Positions 1 to 9,536 are shown, counted from the first letter of the stretch. The stretch: DNA of 64,000 nucleotides from Shewanella halifaxensis HAW-EB4 (GCF_000019185.1 NC_010334.1:744001-808000); one strand, 5' to 3'. The notes: a model not told the origin generated them from the letters alone. A program made the numbers and translations.

Positions 1-412
1 CATAGGGCATGACTCCTTGAAGCTGTCCGCTTTGAAATGCGGCTGCGAGGTTGGGATCCGCGGCCATCATCTTACCTAGGGGGGAGTTAGGATCATTTGG
101 CATACCAAAATCACCTGCCATCGCTTTGGCACCGAAATCATTAAAGTTGACCTTGATAGCCGGGTTCCAGGTGACGTTTCGATAATGTAGCGAGTGAGCC
201 TTGGTGCGAAAATCGCCCGTTAGCTCGATACGGTCGAGGGCGGTATGGCGTTCGTTTTGATCGACGCGATCATTGAGATCGTCAATTTCGTTGGTGATCT
301 CTTCGAGTTGCTGTTTGAGGTCGGCAATTTTTTGAGCATCATTTTCGTTTGCATAGACGCTGCCAGAGAAAGCGATAGCATTGGCAACAAGCAATGATAT
401 AAGGGTACGCAT
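1..412 (-). CDS. DUF3373-like outer-membrane protein, N-terminal part (runs off left edge)
   Basis: The reading frame is open from an ATG at 412 to the window edge, about 137 codons. A clear AAGGAG ribosome site lies just upstream. Residues 1-21 form a signal peptide ending in SVYA. Residues about 25-55 are a charged coiled-coil segment rich in Leu/Ile heptads, and then a segment that looks like the start of a beta-barrel. This layout (signal peptide, short coiled coil, barrel) recalls the DUF3373 putative porins common in Shewanella. The family call is from memory and only the N-terminus is present. The next gene upstream on the same strand is a small cytochrome c, which suggests a link to respiration, but this is inference. 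Confidence 0.6.
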   Translation of the reverse strand, partial: MRTLISLLVANAIAFSGSVYANENDAQKIADLKQQLEEITNEIDDLNDRVDQNERHTALDRIELTGDFRTKAHSLHYRNVTWNPAIKVNFNDFGAKAMAGDFGMPNDPNSPLGKMMAADPNLAAAFQSGQLQGVMPY

Positions 413-587
413 AATATCTCTCCTTTTCGAGTTTTTAATTTATTTTCAATCAATTAAACTCGACTCAGTTTAAGGCGGTTACTCAGAACTGCTGATTTTT
501 GGCAGCATGAAGCCCTGAGGTACCTCCCCATTTTTTATTTATCTGTTGGTTAAAAAATTTTTAAGCAGTAATGCCGCTTAACTGGTG

Positions 588-914
588 TTAGCCGCAAGTT
601 TGCGGTTGATCTGAGTCTGCGGCATGGTCATAGAGAAACTGCTGAATATCTTTTAGATCTTTTTTGGACAAAGCATCAAAGGCTTCTTGATCGCCTTTAT
701 GCTTCATACGCTTAAAAAAGCGATCCCATTGACTCATGGTTTTGCTCATTGGTGTGATCTCGCCTCCCACTGCGCCCTGACTATGGCAAGCTTTACACTC
801 TTTCTTATAAAGGTGTTTGCCTTTCTTGGGGTTACCGCCATCGGCGGCTTGAGCTTGAAGCCCTAAAGACAATGCTAGCGCAAGGCCTATACCGATTTTA
901 GTGATAGTTTTCAT
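588..914 (-). CDS. Small periplasmic monohaem cytochrome c
   Basis: A 108-residue protein with a signal peptide (cleavage near residue 23, after AQA) and one haem-binding motif CKACH (C40, C43, H44). M56, M60 and M70 are candidate distal ligands. It should be exported and carry electrons in the periplasm. Three start codons lie in a row (TTG 920, ATG 917, ATG 914). The AAGGAG at 921-926 is best spaced for the ATG at 914, so that start is used here. It lies upstream of the DUF3373-like gene on the same strand, with about 175 bp between them. The partner enzyme is not evident. Confidence 0.85.
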   Translation of the reverse strand: MKTITKIGIGLALALSLGLQAQAADGGNPKKGKHLYKKECKACHSQGAVGGEITPMSKTMSQWDRFFKRMKHKGDQEAFDALSKKDLKDIQQFLYDHAADSDQPQTCG

Positions 915-1184
915 CATCAACTCCTTACTCTTTATTTTTTGGTATTACGCCGTCCTTTGCTGGTTAGCAGAGTGTTCCGAAAATGCTTCTGCCTTGTTAT
1001 TAAAGTTAGCAGGCAAGTGGTGGTTAATTGTTGAGCTTGATCATATTCATGATAAAAATCTAATTGAACAAAATATCATGGAGAAAAATCTAATTGATGG
1101 TTATTCGATGACTTATAACTTTGATTTTATATGGTTTTTGTTTGAGTTGGAGTTTTTTGAACTGCCAGTTCAGCTATTTTGGTA

Positions 1185-1200
1185 ACAGATCTAGATCACA
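1185..1200. promoter_or_regulatory. CRP-like palindromic site upstream of the cytochrome gene
   Basis: The sequence ACAGATCTAGATCACA matches the CRP consensus TGTGATCTAGATCACA at 13 of 16 positions, with one perfect half-site. It lies about 270 bp upstream of the cytochrome c start, inside the 915-1257 gap, which otherwise holds no convincing gene. A 94-codon frame there looks like chance. CRP controls anaerobic respiration in Shewanella, so the position is plausible. Binding is inferred. Confidence 0.5.
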
Positions 1201-1257
1201 CTTTTGATTTTTAACTATTACTAAAGTGATAGTTGAGTGTTGACATTAGGTAAACAA

Positions 1258-1288
1258 AAGGTCCCTTCAGCATCGCTGAAGGGACCTT
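1258..1288 (-). terminator. Intrinsic terminator of the SDR gene
   Basis: A perfect 14-bp inverted repeat (AAGGTCCCTTCAGC and its complement, loop ATC). On the minus strand it is followed by TTTTGTTT. It lies just downstream of the minus-strand SDR stop codon. Confidence 0.85.
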
Positions 1289-1324
1289 AAATGAACAGAT
1301 GAAAGCCGTGGCTATTAGCAGAGC

Positions 1325-2044
1325 CTATGGCTCTTGACGTGTCGCCGCTAATACGATTTCACGTACACACACATTTTGTGGTTGCTCAAAGGCAAACAGC
1401 GCTGCTTCGGCAATGGTTTCAGGTGCAATAACCCCACCCATATGCTGTTTCCAATCTTCGTAGCCCGCTTTGATATCATCGTTAGTGGTGTGGCTCAGTA
1501 GTTCAGTTTCTACGGCACCTGGTGCGATAGTGATCATACGAACATCATCCATTGCCACCTCTTCACGAATGTTCTCTGTTAAAGCGTGCACTGCAAACTT
1601 AGTAGCGCAATAAGCTGAGTGGTTCGGGAACGTCTTGCGGCCTGCTATTGAGCTGACGTTGATGATAGTGCCTGTTTTACGTGCCTTCATATCGGCAAGC
1701 ACTGCATGAATACCGTTGAGTACGCCCATCACGTTGATGTTAAGCATACGGCTCCACTCAGCAGGATCTTGTACATCTGCAGCGCCGAGTAGCATTACGC
1801 CAGCGTTATTGATTAAGCAGCCAACTGGACCAAATTTAGCTTCAGCGCTTGCAATAGCCGCTTTCATGGCATCAGCATCTGTTACATCAACGCTAACGGC
1901 TAGGCAGTTATCTAAGCCTAATGCTTGCATCGGCTCAATGCGGCGTGCCAATAACAGTAGAGGGTGGCCTTTTGCGCTGAAGGCTTTAGCCATGGCCGCG
2001 CCAATACCAGAAGATGCACCTGTAATTACGATTAGTTGTTTCAT
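1325..2044 (-). CDS. Short-chain dehydrogenase/reductase (SDR)
   Basis: 239 residues, the normal length for a classical SDR. It shows the cofactor motif TGASSGIG (8-15), NNAG (79-82) and the catalytic Ser132, Tyr145 and Lys149 (YCATK). Arg34-Arg35 after the second strand favours NADP(H). It would reduce or oxidise a carbonyl/alcohol substrate in the cytoplasm. The substrate cannot be read from sequence. It is divergent from a LysR regulator with a 143-bp AT-rich intergenic region, the usual arrangement for a LysR-controlled target. Confidence 0.88.
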   Translation of the reverse strand: MKQLIVITGASSGIGAAMAKAFSAKGHPLLLLARRIEPMQALGLDNCLAVSVDVTDADAMKAAIASAEAKFGPVGCLINNAGVMLLGAADVQDPAEWSRMLNINVMGVLNGIHAVLADMKARKTGTIINVSSIAGRKTFPNHSAYCATKFAVHALTENIREEVAMDDVRMITIAPGAVETELLSHTTNDDIKAGYEDWKQHMGGVIAPETIAEAALFAFEQPQNVCVREIVLAATRQEP

Positions 2045-2187
2045 ATCAGCCTCAAATAGGGGGGGTCTTTATTGGTGAGTATTCTAACGAACCCAATATT
2101 GTTGATATATAATCTATAGAGAATATGATTGTTTACATATGACTCCTAATCAGTCTCTGTTATCTAAGATAAAACGAGTTCCTATTT

Positions 2188-3102
2188 ATGTATCAAGACC
2201 TAAATTTAGCAGATGTGCGAGCTTTTACCGTGATAGCGGAAAAGGGCAGTTTTACCATTGCCGCTGAAAAGCTCGGTTGTTCTCGCTCACACCTTTCTAA
2301 GCAATTGACTCAGTTAGAGCGTTACCTAGGTGTCACCTTGATCACCCGCACCACTAGGGCTCAGCGGTTAACTGAGCAGGGACGCTTTTTCTATGAGCGC
2401 TGCCAACATGCGCTAGACATCATGGAGCAAGCGGTGGCGAAGACGGTTGATGATGCCCATAACCTGCAGGGCAAGATTAACATCAACTGTGTGGGAGGCT
2501 ATATCGGTGAGGAGATCGTGAACCAACTGGTTAATGACTTTATGACTCTGCACCCCAATATTCAGGTGCACTTAGATTTCAGTAGCCAGAGAGTCGACTT
2601 GGTGCTCGATGAGTTTGATTTGGTCTTTAGAATGGGTGAGCTTGAGGATTCAGGCTTAGTGGCCAGAAAGCTGATGGATATTGCAAATTGTACCTTGGCA
2701 TCGCCACGTTATATCGCCAAGCATGGCAGACCCGAACACCCTAAAGAGCTCAAGCATCATGCCTGTGTTACCGGCTCGGTTCATCATTGGAGTTATCACC
2801 GTCGTAGCAATAAGAGTCATAAGACAGAGGTGACGATTACTGGAGCCTTGCTGTGTAAGAATGGCAGAGTGATGAAAAGTAGCGCCTTGGCGGGAAATGG
2901 TATCGTGCGCTTGCCAGAGATTTACTGCAGTGCAGAGCTCAACGCGGGCACTCTGGTACATCTGTTTGATGATTGGGCTATCTCAGATACGCCGCTTTAT
3001 CTGCTCTATAACCGAGATCAATTTCAGCCAGCTAGGTTGAGGCAGTTTATCGAATTTACCATTCAAAACTTTATGAAATATGTCGAGTTACCAAATGCCT
3101 AA
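2188..3102 (+). CDS. LysR-family transcriptional regulator
   Basis: 304 residues. An N-terminal winged helix-turn-helix (about 8-66, with AAEKLGCSRSHLSKQLTQLE as the recognition region) is followed by a LysR substrate-binding domain that resembles the AaeR/DmlR subgroup. It is divergent from the SDR gene, so it probably controls that gene and itself through the shared 2045-2187 region. The effector is unknown. No strong terminator follows it, and 3103-3302 contains nothing recognisable apart from the leader of the next gene. Confidence 0.88.
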   Translation: MYQDLNLADVRAFTVIAEKGSFTIAAEKLGCSRSHLSKQLTQLERYLGVTLITRTTRAQRLTEQGRFFYERCQHALDIMEQAVAKTVDDAHNLQGKININCVGGYIGEEIVNQLVNDFMTLHPNIQVHLDFSSQRVDLVLDEFDLVFRMGELEDSGLVARKLMDIANCTLASPRYIAKHGRPEHPKELKHHACVTGSVHHWSYHRRSNKSHKTEVTITGALLCKNGRVMKSSALAGNGIVRLPEIYCSAELNAGTLVHLFDDWAISDTPLYLLYNRDQFQPARLRQFIEFTIQNFMKYVELPNA

Positions 3103-3311
3103 ATAAGCTTAGGTAGCTGACCTCTTGAGGCTTGAGTCACTCGGGTCATCCATCTTTCGACCTAATTGCTATTAGAATGTAGATTTAAAGTTAAGTTTAA
3201 CCTCCTGTTTATCTGATTTTGTCTTAGAATACTTTAAGAACAAAATAACCTTTTTTCGATTTGAGCCGTATTGCAGCTTAGAACGTTAAGGACATAAAAA
3301 GGGTGGAATGG

Positions 3312-4505
3312 ATGAAACTACATAAAATTGCATTGGCTTGCGCCTTATTCCCCTGCTTTTTTGCACAGGCGGGGCAGGAGTATTATGAGGCGCGCAGCGA
3401 TGCTATGGGCGGCGCAGGGGTTGCCGCTTCCAACAAAGAGGGCGCCGCCTTCGTTAACCCGGCCCTGCTTGCGATTAATGCGCATAAAGACAACTCTGCT
3501 GTACTGTTGATGCCTGTGCTAGGGATAGATGTGGCTGACAGCGATGACATGATAGATAAGTTCGACTCGCTGATTAATTCTTACGATGCTCTTGCTGCTG
3601 CAATTGATGCTGAGAACCGTGACGATATTACGAAGTTTCGTGATGATCTGGTTGGCGATCTTGAGTCTCTAAAAGGGACTTCAGCCTATGCCAGTGCAGG
3701 GCTAGGTTTCAGTGTTGCCATTCCGCACCAGAGAATGCCGATGGCTATCTTCTATAAGAGCTATGTTAACGCAGTTGGTGTGGCCGACATAGCCCAGTCA
3801 GATATCGATACGCTTAATCATTTGGATCCTGAAAATCCACCCGAAGTCTCTGATCTGAACTCACAAGGCCAAGTGGTTGGCGGTGCGATATCAGATCTTG
3901 GCGTCGCCTTAAGCTTCCCTCTCTCTATCGTGAATATGCCTATCTCTGTTGGAATATCACCTAAGTTTCAGCGAATTGATACCTACAATTATATCGCCAA
4001 TGCAAACAACTTCGATGCCAGTGACTTTGATGACGTTATGTATCGCAATGATGAGACCAATTTTAATTTAGATGTCGGGGTGGCTATGCAGCCATTTGAT
4101 GGCTTAACTCTGGGTCTATCAGGACGAAATCTGATCAGCCAAGATGTGGATACCATAGAGGTGGAAGGGCAGAAGTTTACTTACCGTGTTGAACCTCTCG
4201 TAACAGCAGGCGTAGCTTATGATTGGGAAATTTTATCGGTAACGACTGATATTGATCTGATTGAGAATAAGAAATTTAAAGAGCTGGATGGTACTCAATA
4301 CTGGCGTCTAGGCGGGGAAGTGAGAGCCTTCAACTGGATGGCGTTACGCCTCGGTTATCGCCATGATATGAAAGACTCTACCGCCAACCTCTACTCTTTG
4401 GGCACAGGCTTTGCGTTCGGTGATTCATTTTTCTTAGATTTTACTGGTATGTTCGGCGATGACAATGCGGTAGGAGGGGTGTTGCAAACCTCCTATCATT
4501 TCTAA
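3312..4505 (+). CDS. TraF_2-type (FadL-like) outer-membrane barrel protein
   Basis: 397 residues from the ATG at 3312. The signal peptide ends at AQA near residue 20, followed by the mature start GQEYYEARSDAMGGAGVA. The R-x-x-x-MGGAGVA and N-P-A-L-L motifs are typical of the family annotated 'conjugal transfer protein TraF' (TraF_2), which is a FadL/UPF0164-like barrel and not a conjugation protein here. The C-terminal strand ends in YHF, as in outer-membrane proteins. A GTG at 3303 is an alternative start. The ATG is preferred because AGGG sits 8 bp upstream and the signal peptide then starts MKLHK. Nothing nearby suggests plasmid transfer. Confidence 0.7.
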   Translation: MKLHKIALACALFPCFFAQAGQEYYEARSDAMGGAGVAASNKEGAAFVNPALLAINAHKDNSAVLLMPVLGIDVADSDDMIDKFDSLINSYDALAAAIDAENRDDITKFRDDLVGDLESLKGTSAYASAGLGFSVAIPHQRMPMAIFYKSYVNAVGVADIAQSDIDTLNHLDPENPPEVSDLNSQGQVVGGAISDLGVALSFPLSIVNMPISVGISPKFQRIDTYNYIANANNFDASDFDDVMYRNDETNFNLDVGVAMQPFDGLTLGLSGRNLISQDVDTIEVEGQKFTYRVEPLVTAGVAYDWEILSVTTDIDLIENKKFKELDGTQYWRLGGEVRAFNWMALRLGYRHDMKDSTANLYSLGTGFAFGDSFFLDFTGMFGDDNAVGGVLQTSYHF

Positions 4506-4510
4506 CCAAG

Positions 4511-5242
4511 CTAACCCATTAGCTCTATTGTTGATTTAACGGTTAGGATAACAGCGCTACAGCCACATAAAGCCAGAGTGAATGCTCTGGTTTTTTGTTT
4601 GTCGACGCGGCCAATCAAGCGGCCTGCAACGAGGTACCCCAAAACGACTGACGGCAGTAACATCAATGAGATGTAAAAGTGCTCTAGGGTTAGCAGGCCT
4701 GCAAGTGCCAGAATGATCAAAGCGATCATCGAACTAAAGATAAAGAAGGCCGACAGGGCGGCGCGAAATTGGCCTGCATCTTTACCTGAAAGTAAAATGG
4801 CCAGCGGTGGTCCACCAATCGCGGCGATATTACCGAAGACGCCAGATAATACCCCAGCGATGAATAGGCTGAAACGGTTCACAGGAATGCTTAACTTCAT
4901 TAGGCTCAGGCCGACGGCTAAGGCGACAATTCCAGCAATCGCAAGACCTAAGATCGGCTGCGGTGCGATTAAAATGAGGGTTGCACCTAGTATTCCTCCG
5001 GGAATACGGCCCAATAACGCGTACTGTAGACCGTTGAACTCGAGCTGACCTCGCTCCCGAAACAGTGTCAGTAACGCTATCGAGAACCCCATCATGATGA
5101 CTGGCGCCGGAACTAAACTGGGATCGACGATATAGAGCAGCGGGCTTGCAACGACGGCTAGGCCAAAACCGATTAGGCTTTGGGTCAGTGCGCCACAAAA
5201 GATAATGAGCGAAGCGAGTAATAGTGTAGTGGGATCGATCAT
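4511..5242 (-). CDS. TauE/SafE-family membrane permease (sulfite exporter-like)
   Basis: 243 residues with about seven to eight hydrophobic helices. The first half has GALTQSLIGFGLAVVASPLL and the second half repeats the theme at GVFGNIAAIGGPPLAILL, the internal duplication typical of TauE/SafE proteins. Members export or import sulfur-containing or organic anions. The substrate here is unknown. It converges on the preceding barrel gene with only 5 bp between stop codons. The gene lies between unrelated genes, so context does not help. Confidence 0.82.
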   Translation of the reverse strand: MIDPTTLLLASLIIFCGALTQSLIGFGLAVVASPLLYIVDPSLVPAPVIMMGFSIALLTLFRERGQLEFNGLQYALLGRIPGGILGATLILIAPQPILGLAIAGIVALAVGLSLMKLSIPVNRFSLFIAGVLSGVFGNIAAIGGPPLAILLSGKDAGQFRAALSAFFIFSSMIALIILALAGLLTLEHFYISLMLLPSVVLGYLVAGRLIGRVDKQKTRAFTLALCGCSAVILTVKSTIELMG

Positions 5243-5360
5243 TAGGTTATCCAGCCATCTGGGCTAAAGTTAAGCGAGGAGGGGATCTCTACGCTCGACT
5301 TGAAGGTTTAGGTATTTTAACTTGCTACGAGGTAGCGGATCTCATATTTAGGCCAAAAAC

Positions 5361-5389
5361 AGATAAGGACTGCTAAGCAGTCCTTATCT
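5361..5389 (-). terminator. Intrinsic terminator of metJ
   Basis: AGATAAGGACT and its perfect complement flank a GCTAAGC loop. Read on the minus strand it ends in TGTTTTTGG. It lies about 30 bp past the metJ stop. Confidence 0.85.
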
Positions 5390-5420
5390 GGAGATCATGT
5401 TTACTGATAATCGGTGAAGA

Positions 5421-5735
5421 TTATTCAAGTTCATCCCACTCAATACCCATCTCATCCATCAAACGCTTAACCTCAGCAGGCATGCTGTCGGGTTTATCTT
5501 TGGTAAGATCTTGATCGTTTGGTAGTGGCTGGCCAGTGTAAGCATGCAAGAATGCTTCGCATAACAGCTCACTATTAGTGGCGTGACGCAAGTTATTTAC
5601 TTGGCGGCGTGTACGCTCATCGGTAAGCACCTTAAGTACTTTCAAAGGAATGGACACAGTGATTTTTTTCACTTGTTCATTCTTTTTGCCGTGTTCAGCA
5701 TAGGGGCTGATATAATCGCCATTCCACTCAGTCAT
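5421..5735 (-). CDS. metJ: Methionine repressor MetJ
   Basis: 104 residues, almost identical to E. coli MetJ (105 aa) through the ribbon-helix-helix region: the DNA-contacting strand VKKITVSIPLKVLKVL and the helices around RRQVNNLRHATNSELLCEAF. It binds S-adenosylmethionine and represses met genes at AGACGTCT-type boxes. The longer frame from 5795 adds 20 residues with no counterpart. The ATG at 5735 has a CAGGTG ribosome site and matches the family N-terminus (TEWNGDYISPYAEHGKK), so it is taken as the start. It is divergent from metB and shares met boxes with it. Confidence 0.96.
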   Translation of the reverse strand: MTEWNGDYISPYAEHGKKNEQVKKITVSIPLKVLKVLTDERTRRQVNNLRHATNSELLCEAFLHAYTGQPLPNDQDLTKDKPDSMPAEVKRLMDEMGIEWDELE

Positions 5736-5843
5736 TGACTCACCTGTTATTTCTAAATTCGGGGCAGATTTTAACCCTTTAAATTGTGCAGTCAAATTAT
5801 TGCCTCTTATTTATGACAATTGCAAATAGATTTCTATATGCAT

Positions 5844-5859
5844 GGACGTCTAAACGGCT
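5844..5859. promoter_or_regulatory. Met boxes (metJ/metB intergenic, distal pair)
   Basis: Two adjacent 8-mers, GGACGTCT and AAACGGCT, fit the MetJ operator consensus AGACGTCT at 7/8 and 5/8. They lie in the divergent metJ-metB region. Confidence 0.7.
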
Positions 5860-5896
5860 AAAATGGTTGACGAGGCGTGAGTGCTTAGGTACATTT

Positions 5897-5912
5897 AGAC
5901 GTCCAGACATCT
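5897..5912. promoter_or_regulatory. Met boxes (metB-proximal pair)
   Basis: Two adjacent 8-mers, AGACGTCC and AGACATCT, each match the MetJ consensus at 7/8. They lie 35 bp before the metB start, where bound MetJ would block transcription. Confidence 0.8.
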
Positions 5913-5946
5913 CTTGGCTGAAAATTAACAGGAAAAGGAGTAGTAC

Positions 5947-7107
5947 ATGACTGAGCGTAAACCAGCCACTGCGGCGGTACGTCAAGGAATTGAGTCCGAT
6001 AGTCAGCATGGTGCCGTTGTTCCGCCGATTTATCTATCTACTAACTACTCTTTTGATGGCCATAACAATCCAAGAGACTTCGACTATAGCCGCTCAGGCA
6101 ATCCAACCCGATCTATTCTAGGCGATGCCATCGCCGAGCTGGAAAAAGGCGCAACTGGTGTTGTGACCTGTACCGGAATGGCTGCGATTACTTTAGCGAC
6201 AAGCTTGCTAGGACCCGATGACTTACTCGTTGTTCCCCATGATTGTTATGGCGGCAGCTATCGTCTATTCACCAATTTAGCTAAAAAGGGCCAGTTTAAG
6301 TTATTAGTGGTGGATCAAACCGACTCACAAGCGCTCAATCAGGCGATCGCCAAGAAACCTAAGATGGTCTGGTTAGAAACTCCATCGAACCCGCTGCTGC
6401 GTGTGGTAGACATTGAGGCTATCAGCTCAGCCAGTCATGAGGTTGGCGCATTGGTGGTTGTCGACAACACTTTTCTATCGCCAATTTTACAGCAGCCACT
6501 GCTTCTTGGTGCAGATATTGTGATCCATTCAACCACTAAATATATCAATGGTCATAGTGATGTGGTGGGCGGCGCGGTTGTGGCAAAAGATCCGGAGTTG
6601 GGTGAACTGCTGCACTGGTGGTCAAATACGCTAGGGCTAACGGGCTCAGCATTTGATAGTTATCTCACTTTGCGCGGAATTCGTACACTTGCAGTGAGAA
6701 TTCGTGAACATCAGGCGAATGCACAGCGAATTCTTGATACCCTTGTTAACCATCAGGCCGTGTCCAAGATATACTACCCGGGACTTAAAGAGCATCCGGG
6801 TCATGAAATTGCGACTAAACAGCAAAAGGGCTATGGGGCCATGCTGAGTTTTGAGCTCAAGGGTAGCGAAGAACAGTTGGTCGCATTCTTAAAAAATCTT
6901 AACTTTTTTTCAGTTGCAGAAAGTCTTGGTGGCGTAGAAAGCTTAGTCGCCGTACCTGCAACTATGACGCATAGGGCGATGGAGCCAGAGGCACGCGCTG
7001 AAGCTGGGGTTAAGGATACGCTTATCCGTCTTTCTGTTGGTATCGAAGATGCTGATGATCTTGTTGCCGATATTGAAGCTGCGCTTAATGCCGCAGCCGC
7101 TTGTTAA
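5947..7107 (+). CDS. metB: Cystathionine gamma-synthase MetB
   Basis: 386 residues, the same length as E. coli MetB. This PLP enzyme joins O-succinylhomoserine and cysteine to give cystathionine. The PLP lysine is K198 in STTKYINGHSD, and SRSGNPTR near the N-terminus is the usual phosphate/substrate motif. The ATG follows AAAAGGAG at good spacing. It forms an operon with metL, 15 bp downstream. MetJ control is expected from the met boxes just upstream. Confidence 0.95.
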   Translation: MTERKPATAAVRQGIESDSQHGAVVPPIYLSTNYSFDGHNNPRDFDYSRSGNPTRSILGDAIAELEKGATGVVTCTGMAAITLATSLLGPDDLLVVPHDCYGGSYRLFTNLAKKGQFKLLVVDQTDSQALNQAIAKKPKMVWLETPSNPLLRVVDIEAISSASHEVGALVVVDNTFLSPILQQPLLLGADIVIHSTTKYINGHSDVVGGAVVAKDPELGELLHWWSNTLGLTGSAFDSYLTLRGIRTLAVRIREHQANAQRILDTLVNHQAVSKIYYPGLKEHPGHEIATKQQKGYGAMLSFELKGSEEQLVAFLKNLNFFSVAESLGGVESLVAVPATMTHRAMEPEARAEAGVKDTLIRLSVGIEDADDLVADIEAALNAAAAC

Positions 7108-7122
7108 TTAAAGGGGTATACG

Positions 7123-9516
7123 ATGGCACGCTGTCACTTACATAAATTTGGTGGCTCAAGTCTTGCGGATGCTGACTGTTACCGTCGCGTTGCTCATATT
7201 CTGCTGACTCATGGTCACAGTGATGATTTAGTGGTGGTGTCTGCCGCGGGTAAAAGCACCAACTTCTTGTATAATTTACTTGAGCTAAGTTCCTGTAAAC
7301 AGTTGTGGCAAGAAGAGCTACAAATGTTGATTAGTTTCCAGCAAAATTTGATAGAGCAGTTGCTCTCAAATGAACAGGCGCGCGCTCTAAGGGAGCGACT
7401 CTCTAACGATAAGGCGCAGCTGATCAGCTTGTTATCGCTAGAGTCTATTAGTGATTACCAGAGCAACCAGGTGGTGAGCTTTGGTGAGCGCTGGTCTGCA
7501 CGTTTATTGGCGGCGCTATTGCGTGAGTCTGGTGTGGCGGCATCCGATGTTGATGCGCGCACACTCTTGATTGCCGATGAGGCTGCGGTACCACAAATTC
7601 GCCTGCAGGAATCTCGTCAACGCGTTCATGCCATGACCGAAACGTACCCTAATGAGCGTTTAATTATTACCGGATTCATCTGTGCTAATAACCGTGGCGA
7701 GACTTTGCTACTGGGACGCAATGGCTCCGATTTTAGCGCCACCTTGATTGCCAGTTTGGCCGATATCGAGCGGGTAACTATTTGGACCGATGTAGAGGGC
7801 GTGTTTAATGCTGATCCGAATAAGATTAATGATGCTAAGTTACTCAGTAGCTTGTCATTAGCCGAAGCAAACCGCTTGGCGCACCTAGGCTCTCCGGTGC
7901 TGCATAACAGAACTCTACAACCCCTGTTTGATACTCAAGTAAGCCTAGCTGTACGTTCAAGTTATGCATCTCATACAGATTTTACCTTGATCGCACCTAA
8001 GAGCTCATCGGCGAGTGCGCCAGTGGTCACTAATCTAAGCAGCGTCGCGCTATTTAACCTTGAGCTTAAGAGTGATTTTAAACAGCTTATTGAGCTTCTT
8101 GAAGAAACCGGCTTAAGTCCGCTGGCCTATTGGGAGCTAGGGCAAGACCGTGTAGAGCTCACTGTCACCCTAGAGAACCACAAGCAAGTATTGGCATTGC
8201 TGGACGTTAACCGTGATGCCTTAGGTGTGAGTGACATTAAGATCACCGAAGATCTTGGTTTAGTGGCGCTTGTGAGCGCAGATGCAAGCCTGTATCGCCG
8301 CGGCTTTGCCAGATTACTCAGCCGTAATGCTAGACCGCTGTTTAATGATGGTATGAGCCTTGTGACCTTGGTGCCACAGGGACAAGTAAACTTGCTCACG
8401 CAAAAAGTACACCGTCGCTGCGCCGGTCCTCGAAAACGTATTGGCGTACTCTTGTTAGGGGTGGGCAATATTGGTGAAGCTTGGATTGAACTCTTTAGTG
8501 GTGCTAAGTCGGCACTGAATAAAGAGCTTGAAGCTAGCGTCGAGTTGGTCGGATTAGTCAGTTCACGTAAGGCACTGATCAGCGACGAGGGCATCGAGTT
8601 GGGCTCGTGGAAGCAGGCCTTTGAAGAGCATGCGACACCTTGGCAGTATAGTCACCTGTTTGATGAAGTGCATGAGCTTGAATGCGATGAAGTGATTGCA
8701 CTCGATATCAGTGCCAGCGCCGATCTGACTCTTCAATACCCAGAGTTTTTTGCTCGTGGAATTCATGTTGTCAGTGCAAATAAGCTAGCGGGCTCAGGGC
8801 CACTAACTTTCTATCGAGAGCTGAAACAGCAGTTAGATAACCGCCGTCTATTTTGGCGTTATAACGCCAGTTGCGGTGCCGGTCTACCGGTACAGCATGC
8901 ATTGAATGATCTGCATAATAGTGGCGATAGCATTGAGGCTGTTGGCGGTATTTTTTCAGGTACCCTGTGTTGGTTATTTGAAAACTTCGATGCTAAGAAA
9001 CCTTTCTCTGAGCTAGTCATAGAAGCTAGAGGCTTAGGGATCACCGAGCCCGATCCGCGTGATGATCTATCGGGTCGAGACATGCAGCGTAAGCTGCTTA
9101 TTCTGGCTCGTGAAATCGGCTTTGAAATTGAGCTTGAAGATATCGAGCTTAAGTCCTTGGTGCCGGATAATCTTGCTGAGTTGCCGTTAGAGCAATTTTT
9201 ATTACGGATAAGTGAACTTGACGCCGACATGCTGCAACAGTTCGTCGCTGCGGCAGAGCAAGATAAAGTGCTGAGATATGTGGCGTCTTTAGATAAGGTC
9301 GATGGTGAGCTAAAGGCTGAGGTAGGTATACAGTGGGTCGATATTTCTCATCCTTACGCTAACTTAACGCCAGGTGATAATGTGTTTGTTATCCGTAGTG
9401 AGTTTTATCAAGACAATCCATTGATAATTCGTGGACCTGGGGCTGGCCGCTTAGTGACCGCCGCGGCTGTACAGTCAGACTTAGCGCATATTTGTCGAGA
9501 TCTGCTGCAAGAATAA
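7123..9516 (+). CDS. metL: Bifunctional aspartokinase II / homoserine dehydrogenase II
   Basis: 797 residues, slightly shorter than E. coli MetL (810). The aspartokinase motif KFGGSSLAD is at 6-14, a linker/ACT-like region covers about 300-430, and the homoserine dehydrogenase Rossmann motif LLGVGNIGEAW starts near 445. SANKLAGSG and the GLGITEPDPRDDLSGRD region of the dehydrogenase are intact. It carries out the first and third steps from aspartate towards methionine. It is co-transcribed with metB, and a strong terminator follows it. Confidence 0.95.
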   Translation: MARCHLHKFGGSSLADADCYRRVAHILLTHGHSDDLVVVSAAGKSTNFLYNLLELSSCKQLWQEELQMLISFQQNLIEQLLSNEQARALRERLSNDKAQLISLLSLESISDYQSNQVVSFGERWSARLLAALLRESGVAASDVDARTLLIADEAAVPQIRLQESRQRVHAMTETYPNERLIITGFICANNRGETLLLGRNGSDFSATLIASLADIERVTIWTDVEGVFNADPNKINDAKLLSSLSLAEANRLAHLGSPVLHNRTLQPLFDTQVSLAVRSSYASHTDFTLIAPKSSSASAPVVTNLSSVALFNLELKSDFKQLIELLEETGLSPLAYWELGQDRVELTVTLENHKQVLALLDVNRDALGVSDIKITEDLGLVALVSADASLYRRGFARLLSRNARPLFNDGMSLVTLVPQGQVNLLTQKVHRRCAGPRKRIGVLLLGVGNIGEAWIELFSGAKSALNKELEASVELVGLVSSRKALISDEGIELGSWKQAFEEHATPWQYSHLFDEVHELECDEVIALDISASADLTLQYPEFFARGIHVVSANKLAGSGPLTFYRELKQQLDNRRLFWRYNASCGAGLPVQHALNDLHNSGDSIEAVGGIFSGTLCWLFENFDAKKPFSELVIEARGLGITEPDPRDDLSGRDMQRKLLILAREIGFEIELEDIELKSLVPDNLAELPLEQFLLRISELDADMLQQFVAAAEQDKVLRYVASLDKVDGELKAEVGIQWVDISHPYANLTPGDNVFVIRSEFYQDNPLIIRGPGAGRLVTAAAVQSDLAHICRDLLQE

Positions 9517-9536
9517 TTTTCATTTTAATCAATTGT

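Noticed and set aside
901..1185. 94-codon frame upstream of the cytochrome gene
   Set aside because: It overlaps the cytochrome start, has no ribosome site, and its composition (Phe/Leu/Trp-rich) looks like AT-rich chance sequence.
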